Positions 24,801 to 36,800 of a stretch of DNA of 64,000 nucleotides are shown in pieces; the stretch's first letter is position 1; each line of letters opens with the position of its first letter. The notes below the pieces were generated by a model, which saw only the letters and a list, made by a program, of their open reading frames with translations, made no database searches and had not been told where the DNA came from. The position numbers and the translations under genes were made by a program. The DNA is from Schistocephalus solidus (lineage: Eukaryota > Platyhelminthes > Cestoda > Diphyllobothriidea > Diphyllobothriidae): NCBI GenBank assembly GCA_017591395.1, contig WEDG01003411.1, positions 124,001 through 188,000 on the forward strand, written 5' to 3'.

Positions 24801-27800
24801 CGTCTTCGCGCGCCACAGCACGACCTGGCCCCCATAACGCACACGCCAGGATTCACTAACTCAGGGGATATGGAGGAGCCATCGCCGTCTGACTCCCAGT
24901 CCACTGGTCAGCCACTCGACACACACAACACATACACTGAGCCGACGTCGTGGTCTGGTGTAAGCGTCAGATTGGCAGCCTTCCCAGCCACGGTTTCTAG
25001 GAAACCGTGATATACTCAGGTACATGGTGATTTTTCGACCGTCGTGTTCGACGATGTCCACCTTATGCTGTGCAGGGATGGTGATTTGCGCTGGATTATA
25101 GTGAGAGTATACTTGCGAGGCAACTACCACACTCTCTATTCAACACACACGCATATCGATACAACCCTACCTCCACCCCACCCCCTACCAGCATAAATGA
25201 CCACAATATGCCGAAATCGTCAGACGGGCAGCGAGAGTGTCAGCAAACCATGAGACCCTTACAAACCCCCTCCACTACGCACATCTTACTTCTCTGTGTG
25301 GTTGTAGTGGCCTGATGAGGAATTATTATTCAGCCGAGGTGCGCCAAACACTTAGAAAGATGTTCACAGAGTACAAAAAGTAATCAGTCAAGGGTTGGTA
25401 GAAGGTAATTAAATCCGACGTTATGTTATTCTTGATAATTGTTCTGAAATCGCTATGGATACTTGAACTATAAAATATTAAGTTGCTGAAAAATAACCTG
25501 CATTACTCGATTTCAGCATCAGCCTGTCCACCGCTGAGCCTCAGCCTGAATTAGTAACAGAGTGAGCGCCTTGCGCAATAGGCCTTTGACCTTGGGAAGG
25601 CGAGCAGTTTTGGGAGAGGAATCTGCGATTTACGTCGGGACTAACACAGACTGAGAAGATTAGAGAGCAGCGTTTAAGCAACGGTAGCAAAGGAACGTGT
25701 CTCACTGTGACAACTTTATTGCAATTTATGAGGGAGCGCGACATTGCTTTCACTAAACAGTAGCCAATCCCACAGATTAAAGTTTATGAATTGGTAAAGT
25801 ACTGTTTGCTGAAAGTTGAGATTACTTCAAAGATAGTCTACCTGTGAGTTCGAAAAACTGAAGTTACACCTTTACAAAGGTTTGTCTGTGTCTAATTTTA
25901 ATTTACTTGTACTTCCCGCGGCAAAGCTCATACCTGACTCTGCCGGCCACATGAGGTGCCTTTGTAGGCATTCAACGTATAGGGAAACCTACTGAATTTT
26001 CTGCAACACGTTCGTTGGCACACTCTTAAGACGGATGAACACGAATACTGGGGTTGATGGGGTATTCAAGAGGTCGAATACAGTCTGTAGGACTGGCATG
26101 ACATAGCCTTTGCCTAACTGACCTTGGCAACAGCGCCACTCGGCTCCTACCTGGAACCCAGTGCTCAACTGTAGCACCACGAAAGTGTGATCTGCGCAGT
26201 GGCCACACCATGGTAACCACTTCAGAATGCGGACAGGATGAGGATGGTCGAGGGGCTACCCTTCACCCGGCGAAGTATGACGGAAACGGTAGTACTTTTT
26301 CATGCGTATAAGAGCCTTTGGCTGAATTCGTCGCTGCACACGGTCCCATCGTCATTCAGCTTGACTAGGGCTTACCGGTGGCAAGGTTGGGGGGGGGGTA
26401 AGAAGGGTAAATGCAACGTTTATTTCCTCACCGGACTACATCTGGCGCATCCATTCATTACGAGTTGAAGGTCATTCATTGTCATATGCCGTGCTAAGTC
26501 GGTCCCCTCCGGAGTGAGGGTCAGTCCACGGTCTTTTCGACAAATCTCACTCAGGTGGGCTCGAAGCAAGTGTGTAGCATACCTAAGGCGGAAGCTCCCT
26601 GCCGAGTAAGTAGCAACAGCTCAATTTTAGTAGACGAGCCTGAATAGCGGTAAGGATGCCTTGTGTGGCCGCCGAAACAGGACACGGGAAAAGAAAACGC
26701 CCAAATTACAAGTAGTTTTGCTGTAAATTCCAGGGAAATCATACCTAGAATTGAGGTTATGTTTAGGGTTAAGTTTAGGGTTAGGTTTAAGTTTGAGGTT
26801 AAGTTCAAAGTTAACGTCAGGGTTATGATAGGGCTAAAGGTTAAGGTTATTAGTGTGGGCCTAAAGTTAAGAATAAGGTGACGGTTTCGTTTTATGTTAG
26901 GGTTAGTGTTAGCGCTAGGACGCGGGTATAATTAACCGTCCTGAAATTTACCGTAAGGCCACATTTTTTAAGCGGGCAGGGCGGGTCCTATTCCCATGGC
27001 TTGATTAGGCGGCCATACAAGGCATCCCTACCGGAATTGAAGTAATCCCGTAGGCGGGTCGAGCTATTCGGGGTTGCATATTCACTAAAGTAACCATGAG
27101 CTTTACTGAAGGTGGCATTCGCAAGGGATATCTAAGCAGTTCTCTATATGAAAGCACCGCTTACCCATTCACGGACAAGCACTGGAAAAAGTGCCCTGAA
27201 ATCGCATGGTCTACAGCGTTTACAACGTTCAGCCGGACTGCTAGACGTCATACAGATGGTAGAAAAGACCAACAGAGACAAGGTTATGTCAACAGATGAA
27301 TGTACCGAACGCATGTTACTTTTCAGTACTGATCACCTCACATCGGTGAATGTCAACACACGAACTTCTCAAGAACCACCTCAAGGAATAGTAAGTATGA
27401 CAATGAGGTTGCAGCCCGAATCTCGAAAAAACAGGTGACACTATGCTGCCTGGAATCACGTTGGCGTCCACAACATGACATCGCGGATGTACTGAGCTGT
27501 CATCTTGACAACGCTCCTCTGCGGGGTGAGAACACGGGACAAATATCACTGAAGTCATCTTCCAAAAGGATACGAGAGTGAAATTGCAGGAATTGATCCC
27601 AGATTCTGGAGAGCACTGGCGTGCGGAGCATCAAGAACATTCACAGACAGATCCCTCTTCGATGGCTGCTGAAAGCCTGCAAAGGTGACGTTCATAAGCT
27701 GGCGTCATTACGAGTGCACGAAAGCGTTGGGAGCAAACAGGCCGATACAACGGTGTCTGTTACCCTGACGAGAGCTTTACTGTATGCAACGTGCGATGAA

Positions 27801-30800
27801 GAAAGTAAAAACCTGGCTGTATGAACGCTGCTCCTTCATACCAATCACATGTTTGCGCCGTCTGCCACAGACTCAGGAATTGTCCTACTCCGGGTTCGGA
27901 ACGCTAACCCTCCGTCGTCATGGTCTGAAGGCGCTGACCACAAAACGACCGGAACCTCATTGGTTTGGTCGGATGCCTGCGAATCCATCGCAGCACGATT
28001 GGGCAAACGTAGCTATGGGGCCCGAAAAAGACCTGTCAGTTGTGATTTACCGACCCACACTATCCCAGTACATTTCGCCATCACAAAAAATGGTCAAATT
28101 TTTACGACGCAGACAATGAAAAAAGTGCGGTTCGTCAACGTCAGTAATAACAGAGGACATGTCACATGTGTGAATGTTTGCATACGGCGTGCGTTAGACG
28201 GAGACTTTACACCAGGTCAACCATTGTACCCAACCTAATTTTCAACCAGCTCCAATCAGGTTTGCCACTGCTACGAAAGGGAGGGCGGGAGGAGAGCATT
28301 GGGTCGTTTAAGCGTCCTTTTCTCTATTAAAATGGCCAAACATGTTTTGAAACTAGAAGAATGTTTCAGGAGTTGCGACGGAGGAAGTGACCAGCTGACA
28401 GGATGAGTCGGTTCAACTTTCAACCAAGGACAAGTTTGCAATGGTTACTGCTTAATTTGATTCCATTGCAGTTCTCGCCTATGTCAGACCAATGAATCCT
28501 ACATTGAAGACAGCTTCGGGTGAAGTTAGAGATCAGCAGATGTGAGATGTGCAGACGTGGATCCAAACGCAGCTGCCCTCAGTAGCATTGGCTCTTTCGT
28601 GCCATCGGAATATGGTAAAAAGAGAACAGACTATGGAATGTGCATGCCTGTTCAATGCTGCGTCATCCCAAGATACTGTTGCTCCTCGTCTTTGACGACG
28701 AAGTTAAAGATGCACATTTGAATCAGTACTAGAATGTCAGGATTGACGTCCGAGTAGCAGGGACAGAAAAATGAAGTTTGAATTGAAGCTCACTTTGTGG
28801 CCACAAACATTCCTATAAAGTACAAAATGGAGAGAGGAGCCGATTTGACTGCAGAATGAACATGACCGGCTTCCTGGACAACATCGATCGTTCATCGTCA
28901 GATCAGATTTCGAGCGTATGCTTCCCAAATAACGTGTCCTAGATAATGATTGTCCAGGAGCAGTACATATATCGGTTAAAGGTTCTTAAATTCCGGAGCA
29001 ACGAATATGTTTGGATTCGGAGAACAGCTGCAACGTTCAAAATTGATGCGTAAGAAAGACGAGAGACAGGGGAGACAGAAACAACAGTACTTACTCATGC
29101 AGAGCATCCATAACGACCAGGCCCGCCCGAAGGCCGACCTCGGAACCCTCGAGAAGAATGCTATCCCAGACTCGGTGAACACAGTCCAGGGGAAGAGATG
29201 TTGCGAAGAGGGTCAGGAACCACTGAATTGCGTAGAGGTTCGTCAGGGGTGGTTCATAGGCACGTTTCTGGGAACCGGCGACCAAATTCAGCGATAAATT
29301 GGCTTCACTTACTGTAGGAGCAGGAGAAGATGTATGAAGGTTAAGCAGAGCTCTACCTCAGACTTAACGGTCCTGGGTTTTCGTTCTGTTCAACGTGGCT
29401 GACTTGGCCTCAATTCAGGGTTTTTCCACGATTGCAGTTCTTAAATCTTGCTGACGGTAACTACTTAGCGGGAAATGGTCACATTTCTTTCATACGTCCA
29501 CTATTTTAGCCAGAATGCACAAAAGATTCAGTGAGTGTTCTCGAGTTAACAGCAGGAGACAAGTCTGGTCCATCTTATTTTATAACGACTACAATGAGTA
29601 AAACAGGGAGACACTCCAGTGGTCGAAACTAGTGCTGGGTTAAATCTAAGCGGCGCAGTCGTCGGCATAAAAACATCTTCAAAATAACCATATATCAATG
29701 ATGACCGTATATCAATAGAAGCCAGGTCAGGTACTAAGAAATTCGAAGCAATCATTTTTGGTAAGAATGCTCAAAAGGAAGAAAGATATTAAGATTTTAT
29801 GTGGTTCTTTTGTTTGCTCTTTTATTGTATCCGGTGACATTTAACTTACCAAGGCCCCGGCCTATAATGGTAGCATTATTAACTTTCTGCCTAGAATGCC
29901 GAACCAGGTCAGTGATTGTCTAAGTTGCACGACCGTTGGTCTACGCAGGTCGAGATTCATCGGCGGATCGACCATTGACCGGGTTGTTTGACTCAAGGCA
30001 CCTGTGTAGGAAATTCGTTGGACGAGCGCTGAATTTTTTCAGCACGAAAATAGTTCCCAAAAAGAGCTTATTATGGCACTTGACATCCACATATACACCT
30101 GGAATGGCAAGAACTACGCGCGACCTAGGTAAGTGAATAAAACACAGTGCACGGAAAATGGTAGCCTAAAATAAGAGGTATGAGCTGTGAAAAAATTCGT
30201 CAATGTAGGCTCGGTTTGCTTATTGTAAGATCTTCCTTTTTCCTTGCTATCGCATTTAAGTTAATCAGATAAACCTCATTTATGTGGTTTGAAGCTATTT
30301 TTGGCTGGCCAATCAGAAGCCTACGCAGGATGACCGAAAATATATCTTCGCGTGTGTTGCGTGGGCGGCCGACATCGCTATCAGAATGCGGAAGCTAAAA
30401 GAAAGGCGACGTAAGTAACGTTGATAACCTGAACGTGGACTCACGAAGGCAGGGACAGACGTCAGTACCGACTTGATCATCAGCAGGCAGAAAAAAACGG
30501 TTATGGATTAGGCAGCTCAAACCTAGTCGTAGTTCATTTGTGTCAATCAGTACGAAATAGGTGTCATTTTTGCCAACGTCAACTCAAAATGGACCGGAAG
30601 ATAAATGAGACAAGCGCTTCTGGTTAGGAGGCAATGAAGGTTTTATTTCCTTTTTTCCGTGAGTCGTTTCGCCCGAATGTGTTAAAAGGTTTCCTTTATC
30701 ATTCTTCCCCGAGACTTGAGGTTGTAAGACTAAGCAAACATTTGGAAAAAGCGTGATTTTATTGGTACACTTAGCCTGTCTGACGGAGAAGTTTAACTGT

Positions 30801-33800
30801 TACGAAATAACCGTAAAAATTCGGACAACTGGAAGTCGTTGTGGAGATGAGCAAGATAAAACACATGCTTCATTGGGTTTCATGATATTTCCACAAAATA
30901 CTGAATATAAATACCCTATGCGTTACGCCGATATCCAACGTTCGTTCTCCTGTAGTTGAACATATTTTAAATTTTTAGGCGTATGTCAACTTCAGAAGAA
31001 AAATCTGCCTTGTAATTTCGGGGGTGCATAACCGATGTTGATTTAATTTCGTTTAAGCCTACTTAAAAAATACAGTTTTCTCCGATAACGGCTGAGTCTT
31101 CGACATCTTCCACATCCTTGCTGACGATGAGCGAGGGATATAAGGGCAGTTCAGGATATCATAAGATTTCGGTCGGTTCCGGACCTTGTGCAAACAATTT
31201 AATAATGCAGCTGGAAAATAGACATGACAGTGAATCACACTAGGAATCACATCAGAAAATGTTTGGCAGCATTTCTGGTAAAACACGAGAATAGGAATCT
31301 CCCGACAATATGAGCGGCCTCATACAGAATTCCAGGACAGGAAAATGTAATCGAGTCATACCCCTTACGCTAATACAGTAACGGTAGGTTATGTAAAGCA
31401 GAGGTGTAGGGGTACTAGTTAGGGGCAGCACCACACAGATAGCATTTGGTCGCTCCATTTGTCTCGTACAGGTGGTGAATGCTCCTGTAGCCGCCTCTAA
31501 CTGGTACCCAACTCTCACCTGTGGTTCCTCGAAGTTGGGTTCTTCCCAGCGGCCACACCCCGGGCAACCGTCAAGACCGGCGGGCTAAACCAGGTAAGGG
31601 TCTCCGGTGTTGTTTGTGCCTCCAAACCCAGTATGTCTGACTCCCGAACTTCCCAACTCCCCCCTCTCAAAAAGTCCTACGGTAGGGGCGACAGCAACCC
31701 CGTAGGCGGCCCAGGCTAACTCGGGTCGTTCTCCCACTAAAACAAAACCGTGACCAATAGTGGAGTTCGGCAGCCGTCTGGGATGTCCCAGCAGCCCTGT
31801 TTAGGGACAGAACTGCTTGCCTCCTCGCGGAGGAAGGGGCTAGAAAAGGTGACCTAAAAAACGCTCGTTATCATGTCTTCTGCAGCCAGCCGCGGCTCGC
31901 AGATCACAAAATACAAGGTCGTAAAACTCAAACAAACAACAATACCCCCGTCCCATCCCCCTCGCCATACCCTCCAGGCTGCTCGGGTGAGTCCACTCAC
32001 ACTACAGCCTGGAATGTTCGTTCCCTTTTAGACAATCCTAGGAGCAACCGGCCGGAACGGAGGATGGCGCTAGTCGCTCTGGAACTGGCGCGTTACAAGG
32101 TGGACATTGCTGCTCTCAGCGAGACCCGATTCTCTGAGCAGGGTCAGCTGGAGGAAGGGTGCCGGCTATACCTTCTTCTTGAGCGGCTGGCCAAAGGCAG
32201 AGCGACGCGACGCTGGTGTTGCCTTTGCCATCCGGAACGACATCGTGGGGCGTCTACCCTGTCTGCCGCAGGGTATCAATGATCGCCTGATGAGCCTCCG
32301 CCTGCCTCTTCGGGGAGACCAGTTCGCTACCATCATCAGCGCCTACGCTCCCCAATGACGAGCTCTGGTGCGGTGAATGACAAATTCTACGAGGACCTGC
32401 ACGCCCTGCTGGAGACTGTGCCGAATGCGGACAGGTTAATTGTCCTTGGTGACTTTAACGCCCTCTTCCGCCTTTCGACGCGGGAGAAGGCCACGTGGAT
32501 GCACCCTCGGTCGCGGCGCTGGCATCTGCTGGATAAGGTTCTCGTCCGGAGGCGAGATCGACAGGACGTGCTGGTAACCAAGGCGATCCGCGATGCCAAT
32601 AGTTGGACAGATCACCGCCTCGTCATCTCCCAGATGAGGCTCCGACTGCAGCCCCGACGAAGGCCCCAAGGTAAGAGGCCGCCAGCTAATTTAAATACAC
32701 TTTTGTTAAATTTGCCTGCTCACTGTTTTGAATTCAGCAACCAAATAACCGAGAAACTGGAGGACCTGCATGCTCCAGATGATAACGCTACCGTGGAGAC
32801 ACGATGGTGTCAACTGCGAAATGTCATCCATTCCACCACCCTCGAAGTCCTCGAACGCGAATGCCGTCAACACTAGGAATGGTTTGACGACAATGACGCC
32901 AACATCAGCAACTTACTCGCGGAGAAGAATGGACTACACAAAGCCTACATAAACCTTCGGACTGACGCCACCAAATCAGCCTTCTTCAGATGCCGGCGCC
33001 TTGTACAGCAACGGCTGCGGGAGATGCAGGATGCCTGGATGATCCGAAAGGCCGAGGAAATCCAGGGGTAATCGGACCGCAATGAAATGAAACTTTTTCA
33101 AAGCCATCAAGGTCATCTACGGCCCGTGTATCAGGGGGACCGCACCGCTGCTCAGCTCTGACGGCACAACACTGCTGACAGAGAAATCGCAAATTCTGAA
33201 GCGCTGGGCCGAGCACTTCGGAAGTGTTCCTAATTGCTCATCAGCCGTCTCCGATGCTGCTATTGACCGGCTCCCTCAAGTGGACACGAACAATGACCTG
33301 GATCTGCCGCCTTCCCTACCAGAAACCGTCCAGGCCGTGCAGCAGATTTCCAGCGGTAAAGCACCGGGATCCGACGCAATCCCACCAGAAGTCTACAAAT
33401 ACGGTGGGCCCCGGCTGATGGCAGAACTCACAACACTCTTCCAGGAGATGTGGCGCCAAGGACAAGTTCCTCAGGATTTCAAAGACGCGACCATCATCCA
33501 TCTCTTAAAACGGAAGGGGAAACGGCAACTCTGTGATAATCACAGAGGCATCTCGTTGCTCAACATCGCCTGGAAGATCTTCGCCCGTATCCTTCTCAAT
33601 CATCTGAACGGTCACCTAGAGCAGGGCCTGCTCCCGGAAAGCCAATGTGGCTTCCGCCGACACCGATGAACAACCGATATGATCTTTGCCACCCGCCAGC
33701 TACAATAGAAGTGCGAGGAGATGCGAACTCACCTATACATTACCTTCGTGGATCTAACGAAAGCCTTTGACACAGTGAATCGCGACGGACTGTGGAAAGT

Positions 33801-36800
33801 CATGCAGAAATTCGGCTGTCCCAAGCGGTTCACGCACATGGTGCGTCAGCTTCATGACGGGATTACGGCGCGCGTCACTGACAACGGGACGGTGTCCGAA
33901 GCATTCGCAGGGACCAACGGAGGGAAGCAGGGCTGCGTAATGGCTCCCACCCTGTTCACTCTCATGTTCTCGGCTATACTGATGGACGCCTACCGTGACG
34001 AGCAGCCTGGTATTCACCTTAACACCAAACTGAAGATGTACAAGGCCGTCATCTTGACGACACTCCTTTACGGAGCGGAGACCTGTACCGTCTACTCGAA
34101 CCAAGCCAGGAAGCTGAATCACTTCCATCTCAGCTGCCTCCGCAGAATACTGCAGCTGAGATGGCAAGACAGGATCCAGGACACGGAAGTCCTGGAGTGG
34201 ACCGGAATCCTCAGTATCCACGCCATGCTGAGACAAGTGCAACTGCGATGGAGCGGCTACCTGGTGAGAATGGACGACGAGCGACTACCCAAACGACTTT
34301 TCTACGGAGATGTCGCTACGGGTGCTCGCCGACAGGGAGATCAAAAATAACGCTACAAGGACACTTTGAAGAAATCTCTGAAGCAACTGCAAATCAACCC
34401 GGCGACCTGGGAGGACCTCGCCAAGGATAGACCGGCATGGAGAAGATCCGTGAAGACTGGTTCAGCAATCTATGAGGCCAACCGGATCACCACCGCCAAG
34501 GCCAAAAGAGCGGCACGAAAGTCACCAGCGTCCCGGACCAACACCGTCGATGCCCAGGCCCTGCCCACATGCCCGCGCTGTCAACGCTTCTTCCGCGCGC
34601 AAATCGGCCTGGTTGGACATCTTCGGACGCAATGCATCAACAATCTGACAATTCCAACTTCTACGTCGAATTCTGCCAACCTTTCTTCAGACTCCCCCAC
34701 CCTCACTCCTGGCATCAACTCCGTTATTCCCACCCTCATAGAGACCACATCCAAATACTCATCGCTTGTTACCCTCACCACCGCAAACAAAACCACCTTC
34801 ACCTTCACTACCACCACCACCACCACCAGCGATGGGGACTTTCTCCTAAACTGTCCTCAATGCGACCGCACATTCACCTGACGCATTGGCCTGGTCAGTC
34901 ACTTGCGAATCCATCGTACAAAGACTGGTGAACCAGTGCCTGGAGCACCAACACACAGCAGAGATCGCCACCTCCACTGCCCTCACTGTCCTCGCGTATT
35001 CACTCATCGCATGGGCCTATTCGGTCGCATGCGCGTCCATGACAGCGGACTTCACCGCAATGCCGACAACACCGATACACCATGCACACCCTCCGCTCCT
35101 GCCATTCTTACCGCCACTGCCACCCCCACTACCACGAATGACATCCCCCCAGCCTCTCCCGATTTCTGCTGCCCCCACTGCACCCGCAACTTCAACTCAC
35201 GAAACGGCCTGATCGGTCACCTGCGAATCCATCACACTGAGGCTAGTGAACCAGTGCCTGGGGCTTCCAAATAAAGTCAACGCGCCCCCCTCTACTGCCC
35301 TCACTGCTCAAGCAAATTTACACACCGAATGGGCCATTTAGGACACATGCGCCTCCATGACAACCTGCGGAAAACCACCGGAGGCGAAGCCACATCAGTG
35401 CGCACCCTCTTCACTAATACATAGACAACACCCTTACAATCATCATAATGACCTGATAAAATCACGGTTTCCTAGAAACCATGGCTTGGAAGGCTGCCAA
35501 TCTGACGCTTACACCAGACCACCCCATCGGCCCAGTGTATGTGTTGTGTGTGTCGAGTGGCTGAACAGTGGACTGGGAGTCAGACGGCGATGGCTCCTAC
35601 ATATCCCCTGATTTTGTGAATCCTGGTGTGTGTGTTATGGGGTCCAGGTCGTGCTGTGGCACGCGAAGACGGGTATGCCGACCCGTCAGCCAATGCGCCC
35701 ACTCCCGCATCAGACAACTGACTGGCTTGGATGGTGGTCTAATTGTGAGGGTGGGGGAGAGAGTAAGGTCAACAAATCAGCGCATTTTCCTCACTATAAA
35801 CAATCTGACGCGCTTGAAACTATCACGGTACGCTAAAAGCCGTGGCTTAGAAGGTTGCCAACTGACGGGATAACTCGGACCGCGTGGTCAGACCAATGTG
35901 TGTTTTGTGTGGATTGGCTGACTGGCGGACTGAGAGTCAGGCTACAATGGCTCCTTCTTAATGCGGCGTTTATGGCACTCCCACTCCGTGGGTTCCGAGC
36001 CAGGTTCCGAGCCAGGTTCCGAGCCCAGGGCGGCTCCGGCCGCGCCAGTCACCTGCACCCTCTCCCATCTCCGGTCTTATTGTCTCTGTCGTGACACCAG
36101 GCTCAGGTGGGGGAGGAGGAGAGATTGCGGTAGCTGCAGTGCAAGACTCCTATCCCTTAAAACTAATTCATGCGCAAGTCACCGTCCCTGCACCACCCTT
36201 CCGTGGAGCATGCGGTGGACCTCGTCGAAATCGACGGTCGAACTGTCATGTACAGCACCAAGAAAGTCAGAAAACCCAGACTCGTATAATACGGGACCGG
36301 TGGTAAAAGGCGGTTTACGGGTGGAGCAGGACAGTCGGTAATATAAGGTGTACACGGTCCTTGCAAAATTGCATGTGTTGTTCTTTCTTCTCTTTGAATA
36401 TACGAAGTCGATAGTATGCATCGGTTTTAAGGGTCCAAGAATTTGATAGCCATAGCGGATAGCGACGAGAAAGCCCTGAGATTACCTCATTGTCGGTTTT
36501 ACTCTCACAGACTTCAGTAGAATCCTGTTGTTTCGACATCGGTGTAAAAAGGGCAATTGTTCTGGTGTGAAACATTCGGCGGGATTTTGAATTTGAGCCG
36601 CCATTTTTTCTCCTCCATTCATATGTTAATTTTCTTATATGTGCATGGGCTGGCCCATTTTTCGCATTAGATAGTGCTATTTACCACTATTTATCTATAT
36701 GAACTACAGCAAGGTAATTTGCCAACGAAGCCTGCACCGTTTTGAAGAAAACCTGTCAAATTTCTGTGACGTATTCACGGACGACCGTTCAGGATGCCGA

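Larger units (their letters stand above)
17860..29094 (-). other. TBC1D30 intron 5 (carries the LINE/satellite array)
   Basis: Donor GTAAGT at 29094, acceptor ttcttatcttag. It contains a dispersed repeat (18930-19045), the LINE tail and 3' UTR arrays (19640-25140), a LINE 5' UTR fragment (26030-26260) and a telomere-like tract (26750-26935). From 27000 to 29094 I see no known element; overlapping plus-strand ORFs at 27096-28238 match nothing I recognise. Confidence 0.7.

Noticed and set aside
22128..25140. CRISPR-like or coding interpretation of the repeated region; several ORFs of 60-200 codons
   Set aside because: Units are over 300 bp, not short repeats with spacers, and the ORFs recur only because the underlying non-coding UTR unit is repeated; the same DNA is the 3' UTR of the LINE.
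25305..25345. CTGATGAGG at 25313 as a further hammerhead
   Set aside because: No GAAA at a suitable distance and no pairing for stem I.
27849..28238. 129-codon plus-strand ORF
   Set aside because: No domain or family recognised, overlaps another ORF of similar size in a different frame, and has no visible gene context. Possibly decayed element DNA.
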